Assembly: GCF_900115865.1 (NCBI RefSeq)
Contig: NZ_FOXY01000010.1
Coordinates: 62,001-126,000 of the forward strand
Source: Donghicola eburneus
GTDB lineage: Bacteria; Pseudomonadota; Alphaproteobacteria; Rhodobacterales; Rhodobacteraceae
Direction of reading: 5' to 3'
Length of the DNA stretch: 64,000 bases
Shown: positions 8,029 through 16,428 of the stretch, in pieces
How positions within the stretch are numbered: position 1 is the stretch's first letter
Layout: each line of letters starts with the position of its first letter
The notes under the pieces: generated by a model
Told to the model about the DNA's origin: nothing
The model's input: the letters and a program-made list of their open reading frames with translations, nothing else
Database searches by the model: none
Program-made: the position numbers and the translations under genes

Positions 8029-10893
8029 ATGGCCAACAGGGGCCGGATCGCGGCCATTTTGGGCCCGACCAACACAGGCAAAACCCATTATGCCATCGAA
8101 CGGATGTTGGGATATCGGACCGGTGTGATCGGTCTGCCCCTGCGTCTTTTGGCGCGCGAGGTCTATGACAAGCTGGTCGCCCTGCGGGGGCCTTCGGTCG
8201 TGGCATTGGTGACGGGCGAAGAGCGGATCGTCCCGCCGCGCACCCAGTATTGGGTCTGCACGGTCGAGGCGATGCCAGAGGGTATCGGCGCCGACTTTGT
8301 CGCGGTTGATGAAATCCAACTCTGTGCGGACCCTGAACGTGGACACGTGTTTACAGATCGCCTGTTGCGGATGCGCGGGACGAACGAGACCTTGTTCATG
8401 GGCAGTGACACGATGCGCGGGCCGATTGCCGCGCTGGTCCCGCATTGCGAGTTCGTTCGCCGCGAACGGATGAGCCAGTTGCTTTACTCCGGGTCAAAGA
8501 AGATCAGCCGCATGCGGGCACGCAGCGCGATTGTCGGCTTCTCGGTGGATAACGTGTACGCCATTGCCGAACTTTTGCGCCGCCAGAAGGGCGGTGCGGC
8601 TGTGGTGATGGGGGCGCTGAGCCCGCGGACGCGGAACGCTCAGGTCGAACTCTATCAGAACGGGGATGTGGATTATCTGGTGGCGACTGATGCCATCGGG
8701 ATGGGCCTGAACCTTGATATCGACCACGTGGCGTTTTCCAGCCTGATCAAATTCGATGGCCGCCGGATGCGCGAGTTGCACCCCAACGAACTGGCCCAGA
8801 TAGCAGGCCGTGCGGGACGGGGGATGTCGGATGGCACATTCGGTACCACAGGCGAAGCGCCGCCGCTGGATGACGAGGTCGCTGATGCGATCATGGAGCA
8901 CCGCTTTACCCCGCTGCAAAAGCTGCAGTGGCGGAATCACGACCTGCGGTTCGGCCATGTGGACGCGCTGATCGATTCCCTTGAGCAGGGGCCAAACGAC
9001 CCCCGTTTGCTCAAGGCGCGAGAGGCTGACGACCTTCGCGTTCTGAAAATCCTGACGGCGGTGGATGAAATCCGCGCACGGGCCCACGATGGAACAAGTG
9101 TGAAACTGCTGTGGGATGTCTGCCGGATTCCCGATTTCAGGGGGATCAGTAGTGGTGAACACGCCACACTTCTGGAGCAAATCTACCGATTTTTGCATCA
9201 GGATGGCCGTGTTCCCGATGATTGGCTCGCCAGACAGATCAAACGCATTGACCGGACGCAAGGCGACATAGATACCCTATCCAAGAGGCTCGCGTTCATT
9301 CGGACTTGGACATATGTCGCGCAGCGTTCTGGCTGGGTCCGTGACGAAAGTCATTGGCGTGGCGAAACAAGGGCGGTAGAAGACCGCTTGTCAGATGCGC
9401 TGCACGAGCGCTTGACGCAGAGATTTGTGGACCGGCGCACATCCGTGCTTTTGCGCCGGCTCAAGCAGAAGGAGGCCCTTTTGGCCGAAGTAAACGACAA
9501 GGGTGAAGTGACCATCGAAGGAGAATTCGTTGGTCGTCTCGAAGGGTTCCGTTTCCGTCAGGACAAGGGCAGCAGCCCCGACGAAGCGAAAACCGTAGCC
9601 AAGGCAAGCTTGCAGGCGCTGGCGCCTCATTTCCATCTGCGCGCAGACAAGTTCTACAACGCGCCCGATACCGAAATCGACTTCACCGAACAGGGTGGTC
9701 TGATGTGGGGTACGGATGCGGTTGGCAAACTGGTCGCCGGATCGGATCCGCTCAAGCCCGAGGTTGTCGCCTTTGTCGATGACGAAGCAGGTGCAGACGT
9801 GGCTCAGAAGGTGCAGCGCCGTCTGCAGCACTTCATTGACCGCAAGATCGCGACCCTGTTTGAGCCCCTGATGAACCTGTCCAAGGACGAGGCTCTGTCG
9901 GGGCTGGCTCGTGGCTTTGCCTTCCGCATGGTCGAAGGTCTGGGTGTGCTGGAACGTGCGCCCATCGCTGACGAAGTCAAATCGCTGGATCAGGATGCTC
10001 GCGGCGCGCTGCGCAAGCACGGTATCCGTTTCGGCCAGTTCACCATCTTTATGCCCCTTCTGCTGAAGCCTGCGCCGACTCGTCTGCGCTTGGTCCTGTG
10101 GTCGCTGGCGAATGGTCTGGATGCTTTCCCCGAGGCGCCGCCTCCGGGGCTGGTGACGGTCCCTGCGCAATCTGACGCGCCTGAGGGCTACTTCACTATG
10201 GCGGGCTACCGTCAGGCTGGCGAACGCGCGATCCGCATCGATATGCTGGAGCGTCTGGCAGACATGCTGCGGTCCGAAGATAGCCGAGGCGGCTTCGAAG
10301 CCAAGCCCGACATGCTGTCGATCACCGGTATGACACTGGAGCAGTTCGCGGCGCTGATGGAAGGTCTGGGCTACCGTGCTGAAAAAGGCGAACGCGCCAA
10401 GGTCAAAGCGGTCGATGCCGTGATGGCTGACCCCGCACTGGCCGCTGGCGAAGAGGCTCCTGCCGCTGACATCGCACCCGAAGTGGCCGCAATCGAAGAC
10501 GAAGGCATCGCGCCCGTCGCCGAAGAAGCGCCTGAGGCTGCCGAAGTCCCTGCGGAAATCGCTGAAACGCCTGCCGAAGAAGTGGCCGTGGGTGAAGCGG
10601 CGGATGCTGGTGCTGCCGGTGCCGAGATGGAAGTGTTCTACACCTTCACTTGGGGTCGTCAGCGCAACAACAACCGTGGCGGCGAGCGTCGTGGCGGTGG
10701 GCGCAATAACCGCGCCGAGGGAAGCAAGCGCACCGATGGCGAGCGTCCCCGCGGCAAAGGCAAGCCCAAGGGCAAAGGCGGCAAGCCTCAAGGCCCGCGC
10801 GTGCACAGCGCACGTCCGCCCAAGGCAGACAAGCCGATTGATCCCGATAACCCCTTCGCAGCAGCTCTGATGGGCCTGCGGGACAAGACCTAA
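8029..10893 (+). CDS. SUV3-like DEAD-family RNA helicase with RG-rich tail
   Basis: A 954-residue helicase most like mitochondrial SUV3/SUPV3L1 and its alphaproteobacterial homologues. Walker A is GPTNTGKT (12-19) and Walker B is DEIQ (94-97). The C-terminal helicase motifs TDAIGMGLNLDIDHV and QIAGRAGR follow, at about 215-275. After the catalytic core, an Ala/Glu/Pro-rich acidic stretch (roughly 800-865) leads to a basic Gly/Arg/Asn-rich tail (roughly 870-935), which is probably disordered and RNA-binding. The next gene, an S4 RNA-binding protein, starts 8 bp after the stop. A role in RNA turnover or ribosome-associated remodelling is likely but inferred. Confidence 0.9.
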   Translation: MANRGRIAAILGPTNTGKTHYAIERMLGYRTGVIGLPLRLLAREVYDKLVALRGPSVVALVTGEERIVPPRTQYWVCTVEAMPEGIGADFVAVDEIQLCADPERGHVFTDRLLRMRGTNETLFMGSDTMRGPIAALVPHCEFVRRERMSQLLYSGSKKISRMRARSAIVGFSVDNVYAIAELLRRQKGGAAVVMGALSPRTRNAQVELYQNGDVDYLVATDAIGMGLNLDIDHVAFSSLIKFDGRRMRELHPNELAQIAGRAGRGMSDGTFGTTGEAPPLDDEVADAIMEHRFTPLQKLQWRNHDLRFGHVDALIDSLEQGPNDPRLLKAREADDLRVLKILTAVDEIRARAHDGTSVKLLWDVCRIPDFRGISSGEHATLLEQIYRFLHQDGRVPDDWLARQIKRIDRTQGDIDTLSKRLAFIRTWTYVAQRSGWVRDESHWRGETRAVEDRLSDALHERLTQRFVDRRTSVLLRRLKQKEALLAEVNDKGEVTIEGEFVGRLEGFRFRQDKGSSPDEAKTVAKASLQALAPHFHLRADKFYNAPDTEIDFTEQGGLMWGTDAVGKLVAGSDPLKPEVVAFVDDEAGADVAQKVQRRLQHFIDRKIATLFEPLMNLSKDEALSGLARGFAFRMVEGLGVLERAPIADEVKSLDQDARGALRKHGIRFGQFTIFMPLLLKPAPTRLRLVLWSLANGLDAFPEAPPPGLVTVPAQSDAPEGYFTMAGYRQAGERAIRIDMLERLADMLRSEDSRGGFEAKPDMLSITGMTLEQFAALMEGLGYRAEKGERAKVKAVDAVMADPALAAGEEAPAADIAPEVAAIEDEGIAPVAEEAPEAAEVPAEIAETPAEEVAVGEAADAGAAGAEMEVFYTFTWGRQRNNNRGGERRGGGRNNRAEGSKRTDGERPRGKGKPKGKGGKPQGPRVHSARPPKADKPIDPDNPFAAALMGLRDKT

Positions 10894-10901
10894 GGGGCGC
10901 C

Positions 10902-11279
10902 TTGTCGGACGCTGAAAAAACAAAGCTGCGCGTGGACAAATGGTTGTGGCACGCGCGGTTTTTCAAAAGCAGGTCACTGGCCGCACAGGTAGTGTCGGCC
11001 GGTCACCTCAGAATCAACGGAAATCATGCAGCAAAGCCGTCCGCGAATGTCGGTCCGGGTGACGTTCTGACGTTCCCGCAGGCCAATCGTGTGCGGGTCG
11101 TCAAGATTGCAGCTGTGGGTGTGCGGCGCGGTCCGGCCCCCGAGGCGCAAACGCTGTACGAGGATCTGAGCCCCCCAGAGGACAAAGGTCCTAAAAATCC
11201 GGCATTTGAGGGAAGCGGACGCCCCACGAAGAAAGATCGTCGCAATCTCGATCTTCTCCGCCGCGAGAGCCTTGAATGA
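10902..11279 (+). CDS. S4-domain RNA-binding protein (Hsp15-like)
   Basis: A 125-residue protein whose first half is an S4 RNA-binding fold (RVDKWLWHARFFKSRSLAAQ, residues 9-28, then GHLRINGNHA). This is the pattern of Hsp15/HslR, which binds stalled 50S subunits carrying nascent chains. The tail is basic. The start is TTG at 10902, preceded by a GGGG ribosome-binding stretch inside the helicase stop region; no better ATG exists in frame. Tight spacing after the RNA helicase gene argues for co-expression and a shared ribosome or RNA quality-control function. Confidence 0.85.
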   Translation: MSDAEKTKLRVDKWLWHARFFKSRSLAAQVVSAGHLRINGNHAAKPSANVGPGDVLTFPQANRVRVVKIAAVGVRRGPAPEAQTLYEDLSPPEDKGPKNPAFEGSGRPTKKDRRNLDLLRRESLE

Positions 11280-11329
11280 TCTGTCTGTCTGGCCTAGCTA
11301 TCGGCCAAGTTTAATGAGCGAGAGACCCG

Positions 11330-11668
11330 ATGACCTACGTCGTTACAGATAACTGCATCGCCTGCAAATACACCGACTGCGTCGAGGTATGTCCTGTGGA
11401 CTGCTTCTACGAGGGTGAGAACATGCTTGTTATCCACCCCGACGAGTGCATTGACTGTGGTGTGTGTGAACCTGAATGCCCCGCCGATGCAATCCGTCCT
11501 GATACCGAGCCGGACATGGAAAAGTGGGTCGAGTTCAATCGCAAATACTCGGAAATGTGGCCGGTTATCACCGAACGCAAGGACCCGCTGCCCGAAGCGA
11601 CCGAGCGCGATGGCGAGGGCGACAAGATCACCAAATACTTCTCTGAAGCGGCTGGTGAGGGGAACTGA
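11330..11668 (+). CDS. fdxA: 7Fe ferredoxin FdxA
   Basis: A 112-residue seven-iron ferredoxin. The N-terminal cysteine pattern ([17 protein letters not shown]) and the second group ([12 protein letters not shown]) supply ligands for one 3Fe-4S and one 4Fe-4S cluster. The C-terminal extension (about 60-112) is standard for the FdxA type of alphaproteobacteria. It is a low-potential electron carrier; its partner is not shown by the context. It follows the S4 gene by 50 bp and precedes the carD control region. Confidence 0.95.
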   Translation: MTYVVTDNCIACKYTDCVEVCPVDCFYEGENMLVIHPDECIDCGVCEPECPADAIRPDTEPDMEKWVEFNRKYSEMWPVITERKDPLPEATERDGEGDKITKYFSEAAGEGN

Positions 11669-11750
11669 TTCCCCTAGCGATTCTGTCGGTTTCCCGCTGA
11701 ATGCTCTCATCTCATTGATTCACGAGGGTTTCACGCTTGGGTATGGCCCT

Positions 11751-11778
11751 TTGAATGATGGGCAAAATCTGTTATACA
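11751..11778 (+). promoter_or_regulatory. Sigma-70-type promoter of carD
   Basis: TTGAAT (11751-11756) and TATACA (11773-11778) are separated by 16 bp. Transcription would begin near 11785, giving carD a leader of about 140 bases. Confidence 0.6.
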
Positions 11779-11853
11779 GTCGTGTAATATATCGAAACCG
11801 ATGTATCCCCGCGGTGTTGAGACGGGGGTAATCATCCGGCTACTGAGGGACAC

Positions 11854-11891
11854 CCGAGCGCAATCTTTTCAGATTGCGGCGCGGTTTTTTT
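11854..11891 (+). terminator. Terminator-like hairpin inside the carD leader
   Basis: An 8-bp stem (11859-11866 with 11871-11878), extended by an outer CCG/CGG pairing, is followed by seven T. It lies between the carD promoter and its ATG, so it may be an attenuator, or may end a short leader RNA of about 105 bases. Confidence 0.6.
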
Positions 11892-11922
11892 GTCCTCTGA
11901 TGCCCCTGCGAGGAAGGATTGC

Positions 11923-12438
11923 ATGAGCAAATCTAAAGCCCCCGAATTTCGTCCCAATGACTATGTTGTGTATCCGGCTCACGGCGTCGGTCAGATCATG
12001 TCCATCGAAGAACAGGAAATTGCCGGCCTCAAGCTGGAGCTGTTCGTAATCTCGTTCGAGAAGGACAAGATGACCCTGCGCGTGCCGACCAACAAAGCTG
12101 CCGAAGCCGGTCTTCGGTCGCTGTCGACTCCGGACGTGATTTCGCAGGCGATGGCCACCCTGAAGGGCAAGGCCAAAGTGAAGCGCGCGATGTGGTCGCG
12201 CCGCGCTCAGGAATATGAACAGAAGATCAACTCGGGCGATCTGATTGCGATTGCTGAAGTTGTACGTGACTTGCACCGTGCTGACGATCAGCGCGAGCAG
12301 AGCTACTCGGAACGTCAGCTGTACGAAGCGGCTCTGGAGCGTCTGACCCGCGAAGTGGCTGCAGTCACGGACGGCGACGAAACTGCTGCTGCAAAGAAAG
12401 TCGATGACGTGCTGATGTCGCGCGCTGCTGCTGCGTAA
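11923..12438 (+). CDS. carD: CarD-family RNA polymerase-binding regulator
   Basis: A 171-residue CarD/CdnL protein. The N-terminal Tudor-like RNA polymerase-interaction domain begins FRPNDYVVYPAHGVGQI, and the helical C-terminal DNA-contact domain follows (about 65-160). CarD binds the polymerase beta subunit and stabilises open complexes at many promoters, including rRNA promoters. The ATG at 11923 is chosen because GAGGAAGG lies 5 bp upstream; a longer frame would start within the upstream leader hairpin region. It is monocistronic, with its own promoter and terminator. In alphaproteobacteria it is a global growth and stress regulator. Confidence 0.95.
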   Translation: MSKSKAPEFRPNDYVVYPAHGVGQIMSIEEQEIAGLKLELFVISFEKDKMTLRVPTNKAAEAGLRSLSTPDVISQAMATLKGKAKVKRAMWSRRAQEYEQKINSGDLIAIAEVVRDLHRADDQREQSYSERQLYEAALERLTREVAAVTDGDETAAAKKVDDVLMSRAAAA

Positions 12439-12462
12439 CTAGCCAGAAATATAGAATTGAGG

Positions 12463-12492
12463 AAGCCGCCCTTGGATGGGGCGGCTTTTTTC
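12463..12492 (+). terminator. Intrinsic terminator of carD
   Basis: A 9-bp GC-rich stem (12463-12471 with 12479-12487) runs into T residues just after the carD stop. Confidence 0.85.
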
Positions 12493-12528
12493 GTTTTTGG
12501 GGGCATGTGTGGGGGAGGTGGGGCTGGA

Positions 12529-12555
12529 GGGTATTTTTACCAAGAAAGAGAGGAG
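12529..12555. repeat. GTATTTTT dispersed repeat, copy a
   Basis: The sequence GGGTATTTTTACCAAGAAAG matches the short dispersed motif seen at six other places here. It overlaps the cobS stop codon. Confidence 0.5.
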
Positions 12556-13304
12556 GTCGCGGCGAAGGCGATAAGCGCAGTGATCTCTGTCAGCTGCTGA
12601 GAGGCGCCTAGAATGTCTCCGGTTTGCCCGCCGATCTTCTTTATGGCGATGGCGGCCCAGAAGAGGGCGGTCAGGCCCGCGATAAGGCACGGGATTGGGC
12701 CGAGTATGGGCCATGCGATGACCAGGCCGAGAGCAGCGGAGGCGATGGCTGTCAGGCGCGAAGGCGCACCGACAGCACTAGACAGGCCGCTTTTGCGTGC
12801 GTTGGGAAGAAAGGCCATGAGCGGGGCCATGGTGCTGCGGCTCAGGGCGCCAAGAGCCGCGAGCAGAAGGATTGGGTTTGAAGCGCCAATCACAATAGAG
12901 AGCAGCGCAGTTCGCCAGATCAGCGATAAGGCTATGGCGATGACGCCGTAGGCGCCAGTCCGGCTGTCCTTCATGATTTCGAGCCGGCGTTCGGTGGTCC
13001 AGCCGCCCCAAAGCCCGTCGGCGCTGTCGGCGAGGCCGTCTTCGTGCATGGCGCCGGTGATGATCACGGATGTGGTCAGTGCTCCGATTGCTTGAATCAT
13101 CGGAGGCAGGCCAAGTGACCCGAGGCCCCACGCAACCGTGCCTGCAACCGCCCCGAGGATCGCACCAGCTAGTGGATAGGCCCAAGTGGCGCGCGCAGAC
13201 CGTGATGTGGCGCGTTCTGTATCGACGCGCACGGGGATACGCGACATAAGGCCCATTGCGGCCGGTAGGTCTTGCCAGTGAAAGAAAGGCTGTGTCATGG
13301 GCAC
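12537..13304 (-). CDS. cobS: Adenosylcobinamide-GDP ribazoletransferase
   Basis: A 255-residue integral membrane protein, cobalamin synthase CobS/CobV. It joins adenosylcobinamide-GDP to alpha-ribazole or its phosphate, the last ring-assembly step of vitamin B12. The family motif [15 protein letters not shown] (near residues 85-100) is intact, as is GGQTGDILG near the C-terminus, and six or more hydrophobic segments are visible. The frame opens at a GTG (13304); an ATG at 13298 is an equally good start. It is divergent from cobT, whose product makes the alpha-ribazole phosphate used here. No cobalamin riboswitch is seen in the 65-bp gap. Confidence 0.93.
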   Translation of the reverse strand: MPMTQPFFHWQDLPAAMGLMSRIPVRVDTERATSRSARATWAYPLAGAILGAVAGTVAWGLGSLGLPPMIQAIGALTTSVIITGAMHEDGLADSADGLWGGWTTERRLEIMKDSRTGAYGVIAIALSLIWRTALLSIVIGASNPILLLAALGALSRSTMAPLMAFLPNARKSGLSSAVGAPSRLTAIASAALGLVIAWPILGPIPCLIAGLTALFWAAIAIKKIGGQTGDILGASQQLTEITALIAFAATSSLSW

Positions 13305-13368
13305 GTCGCTGGTTGAGGCGGATTGGCGTTACATATCGGCTTTGGCACACGAATCAACAGGGGGGCCT

Positions 13369-14379
13369 ATGGGACAGACCGAAACCTTTGCGGCTGAAAT
13401 GACCGCAGCTCTGCAGGCAGCACAGGGACCAAGCGCAGCGGCGCAGGCAGAGGCATCGGCGCGTAACGACGTGCTGACCAAGCCTCCGGGTGCTTTGGGT
13501 CGTCTTGAGGAGCTGGCGATTTGGTACGCCAGTTGGCGCGGGAATGCGTGCCCCGAGATCAAGGCCCCGCAGGTCATCATTTTTGCGGGCAACCACGGAG
13601 TTGTGGCGCAGGGAATCTCCGCGTTCCCGCCTGAAGTGACCGTGCAGATGGTGGCAAACTTTGAGGGAGAAGGAGCGGCGATCAACCAGTTGGCCAAGCT
13701 GCATGGCGCCGAGATGGCGGTCGTGTCACTGGAACTGGACCGCCCGACGGCAGACTTCACCCAAGGCCCCGCGATGGATGCGGCGGATTTGAATGCGGCG
13801 CTCAAAGCAGGCTGGGAAGCCGTGAATCCTGAGTCAGATCTGCTGGTTGTGGGCGAAATGGGGATCGGCAACACCACGGCGGCGGCTGCGATTGCTTTGG
13901 CGCTCTTTGGGGGCGAGGCGGTGGATTGGGTCGGACGGGGCACCGGCCTTGACGATGCAGGGGTCGCGCGCAAGGCCGAGGTGATCGCCAAGGCGCTGCA
14001 GGTCAATGCGCCTCAAGGGCCTATGGAAGTTTTGCGCTGCGTCGGTGGCCGAGAGATTGCGGCGATGGCTGGTGCCATGGCCCGAGCGCGGGTCAAGGGC
14101 ATTCCGGTCATTCTTGACGGCTTCATCTGCTGCTCAGCGGCAGCGGTGCTGGACCGATTGGTCGAGGGTGCGCTCGATCACTGCGTCGCAGGCCATCAGA
14201 GCGCCGAGGCGGCGCATGGGCGCGTGCTTACGGCTCTGGGCAAAGAACCTCTCTTGTCGCTCGGCTTGCGTCTGGGAGAGGGGTCGGGCGCTGCCTTGGC
14301 TATCGGTGTGCTGAAGGGGGCGATTGCCTGCCATTCGGGTATGGCATCCTTCGCCGAGGCTGGCGTGAGCGACGGCTAA
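13369..14379 (+). CDS. cobT: Nicotinate-nucleotide--dimethylbenzimidazole phosphoribosyltransferase
   Basis: A 336-residue CobT/CobU enzyme that activates 5,6-dimethylbenzimidazole to alpha-ribazole 5'-phosphate for the lower ligand of B12. Family signatures include [27 protein letters not shown] and [11 protein letters not shown]; the last holds the catalytic glutamate. The open frame begins further upstream, but the ATG at 13369 has a run of six G just before it and gives the normal family length. It is divergently paired with cobS and ended by a strong terminator. Confidence 0.94.
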   Translation: MGQTETFAAEMTAALQAAQGPSAAAQAEASARNDVLTKPPGALGRLEELAIWYASWRGNACPEIKAPQVIIFAGNHGVVAQGISAFPPEVTVQMVANFEGEGAAINQLAKLHGAEMAVVSLELDRPTADFTQGPAMDAADLNAALKAGWEAVNPESDLLVVGEMGIGNTTAAAAIALALFGGEAVDWVGRGTGLDDAGVARKAEVIAKALQVNAPQGPMEVLRCVGGREIAAMAGAMARARVKGIPVILDGFICCSAAAVLDRLVEGALDHCVAGHQSAEAAHGRVLTALGKEPLLSLGLRLGEGSGAALAIGVLKGAIACHSGMASFAEAGVSDG

Positions 14380-14404
14380 AAGCACAATCACTCGCTGGTA
14401 AGAG

Positions 14405-14429
14405 AAGGCGTCCTTTAGGACGCCTTTTT
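14405..14429 (+). terminator. Intrinsic terminator of cobT
   Basis: A 9-bp stem (14405-14413 with 14418-14426), loop TTTA, then T-run. The convergent antiporter gene's stop codon (14415-14417) lies inside this hairpin loop, so the two genes share their 3' end structure. Confidence 0.85.
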
Positions 14430-16298
14430 CTTTGCCTCGGCCTGCGACTCAAGTTGCGCAAGCAGGTTCGTTTCCAGCTCTTTTTCCAATTCGCGGGCGC
14501 GGGCGATGTAGGGCTCGTTTTCGATCGAAGGCACGTCCGGATTCCACAGTTTGGCCAACTCGCTCACGGTATAGCGGTCATGGTGGTAGAACACTTTTTG
14601 CGCTTCGGCGGCTTCGAACTCTGTCATGCCAAGGTTCTCTAGCACATAGCGCCCCGCCCGGAGCGAGCTGTCGAACATCTCTCGCACGATGTCGTTCGCA
14701 CCAGCAGCGTAGAGCGAATAGACGTGGTTGCGGTCATGGGCACGGGCGATGATGTGCAGGTCGGGTTGGTGTTTACGTGCATAGGCGACAAGCTTGGTGG
14801 TCGACGCGGGATCATCTAGTGCGACGACCAGAATGCGGGCCTCGTTCAATCCGGCAGCCCGTAGCAGGTCGGGGCGTGTGGGGTCGCCAAAGAACCCCTT
14901 AAATCCAAATTTGCGCATCAGTTGGATGGTTTGGATGTCGTGATCAATCACCACAGTCTTGTAGCCGCAGGACTGCACGAGACGGTTGACGATCTGCCCA
15001 AAGCGCCCGATGCCCGCAATAATTACGGGGCCTTTGTCGTCGATTTCGTCCTCGACGATCGGGGCGGCCATCGCGTTCGCGCCACGTGCTTTGCGCTCGA
15101 AAATGATGAAGAGCAGGGGCGTGATCAGCATGGTTAAGGCGACCACAAGCAAGAATACCTGTCCCTGAGCGTTGTTCAGAGCCCCAGTCTGGGTCGAGAA
15201 AGAGACCAGAACAAACCCGAATTCACCGGCCTGCGCGAGTCCAAGGGTAAACAGCCAGCGCCCTCTGGGGCGCAGCCGGAACAGACGCGCGATTATGTAG
15301 AGGATGGTGCCCTTCACCAACAGAACGGTTAGTGCCATCCCGATGATCGTCAGGGGTTTGGCAAACAGAAGGCCAAAGTTGATCCCTGCGCCCACGGTGA
15401 TGAAAAAGAGCCCCAAGAGCAGCCCCTTGAAGGGCTCTAGGTCGCTTTCCAGTTCGTGGCGAAATTCGGTGTTGGCCAGCACCACACCGGCCAAGAAGGT
15501 GCCAAGCGCGGGCGACAGGCCCACCATCGTCATCAAAAGGCCAATGCCCACCACGATCAGGAGGGCCAGCGCGGTATACATCTCGCGCAGTTTGGCGGAG
15601 TGGATATAGCGGAAGACGGGTCGCGTCAGGTAGATGCCGGTCAAGATAATCGCGACCACGGCGCCCAAGGTCACCAGTGTCACGCCCCAGCCGGGCAGAC
15701 CGTCCACTAGACTAATCGCGTGGTGGCCCGCCTCTTCGGGGCGGGGGATCTGGATCGAGCCATCCTCGGCAAAGCCTGGCCCTTGGGCCAGTGCAAGCAG
15801 CGGCAGGACAGCCAGCATCGGGATCACTGCGATATCTTGGGTTAGCAGGACCGAAAATGTCGCGCGCCCGCCGTTTGTCTGCACCAAGCCCTTTTCCGTA
15901 AGGGTCTGCAGCACGATCGCAGTCGAGGACAGGGACAGCACCATGCCCCCCGCAAGCGCGGTTTGCCACTCGTACCCCATCCAGATGCCAATTCCTGTAA
16001 AGGCCGCGGTTGTTAGGGTGATCTGCAGTCCGCCCATGCCGATCAGCTTGTGCCGCATGTTCCACAGGGCGCGGGGCTCTAGTTCTAGGCCAATGAGAAA
16101 GAGCATCACGACGACGCCGTATTCTGCAAAATGTTGCAGGTCCTTGGTCTCTGATCCGACGATGCCCATGACGGGCCCGATGATGATTCCTGCCGCGATG
16201 TATCCCAGTACCGATCCCAGCCCCAAGCGGGCGGCAAACGGGACTGCGATCACTGCAGCGACCAGATAAATCATGATGTCTAAGAGGATGACGTCCAT
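14415..16298 (-). CDS. KefB/KefC-type monovalent cation:proton antiporter (CPA2)
   Basis: A 627-residue CPA2-family antiporter. The first 390 residues contain about 12 membrane segments with the family motif GLELEPRALW and the region STAIVLQTLTEKGL. A cytoplasmic RCK/TrkA-N domain follows (GPVIIAGIGRFGQIVNRL, near residue 415, a dinucleotide-binding glycine motif), then a helical tail. KefB/KefC proteins release potassium in exchange for protons when glutathione adducts accumulate; YbaL-type relatives are less understood. No KefF/KefG partner gene lies next to it. The gene is monocistronic. Confidence 0.9.
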   Translation of the reverse strand: MDVILLDIMIYLVAAVIAVPFAARLGLGSVLGYIAAGIIIGPVMGIVGSETKDLQHFAEYGVVVMLFLIGLELEPRALWNMRHKLIGMGGLQITLTTAAFTGIGIWMGYEWQTALAGGMVLSLSSTAIVLQTLTEKGLVQTNGGRATFSVLLTQDIAVIPMLAVLPLLALAQGPGFAEDGSIQIPRPEEAGHHAISLVDGLPGWGVTLVTLGAVVAIILTGIYLTRPVFRYIHSAKLREMYTALALLIVVGIGLLMTMVGLSPALGTFLAGVVLANTEFRHELESDLEPFKGLLLGLFFITVGAGINFGLLFAKPLTIIGMALTVLLVKGTILYIIARLFRLRPRGRWLFTLGLAQAGEFGFVLVSFSTQTGALNNAQGQVFLLVVALTMLITPLLFIIFERKARGANAMAAPIVEDEIDDKGPVIIAGIGRFGQIVNRLVQSCGYKTVVIDHDIQTIQLMRKFGFKGFFGDPTRPDLLRAAGLNEARILVVALDDPASTTKLVAYARKHQPDLHIIARAHDRNHVYSLYAAGANDIVREMFDSSLRAGRYVLENLGMTEFEAAEAQKVFYHHDRYTVSELAKLWNPDVPSIENEPYIARARELEKELETNLLAQLESQAEAKKKAS

Positions 16299-16428
16299 TG
16301 GCGGCGGAATTCCATATCTGCAATGGCTCTAGTTTACGGCCTGCGCGCGGCTTTGCCAGTGCTGCCCCGCATATGTGCAAGGAATCTATGCTAAAGTGTG
16401 ATGGCGTAGTGTCGCGGCTGCGGTGGAA

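Noticed and set aside
9391-10923. 510-codon open frame on the minus strand
   Set aside because: Shadow of the SUV3-like helicase; no recognisable domain and no start context.
13299-13368. Cobalamin riboswitch between cobS and cobT
   Set aside because: The gap is under 75 bp and has no B12-box-like sequence; a riboswitch would not fit.
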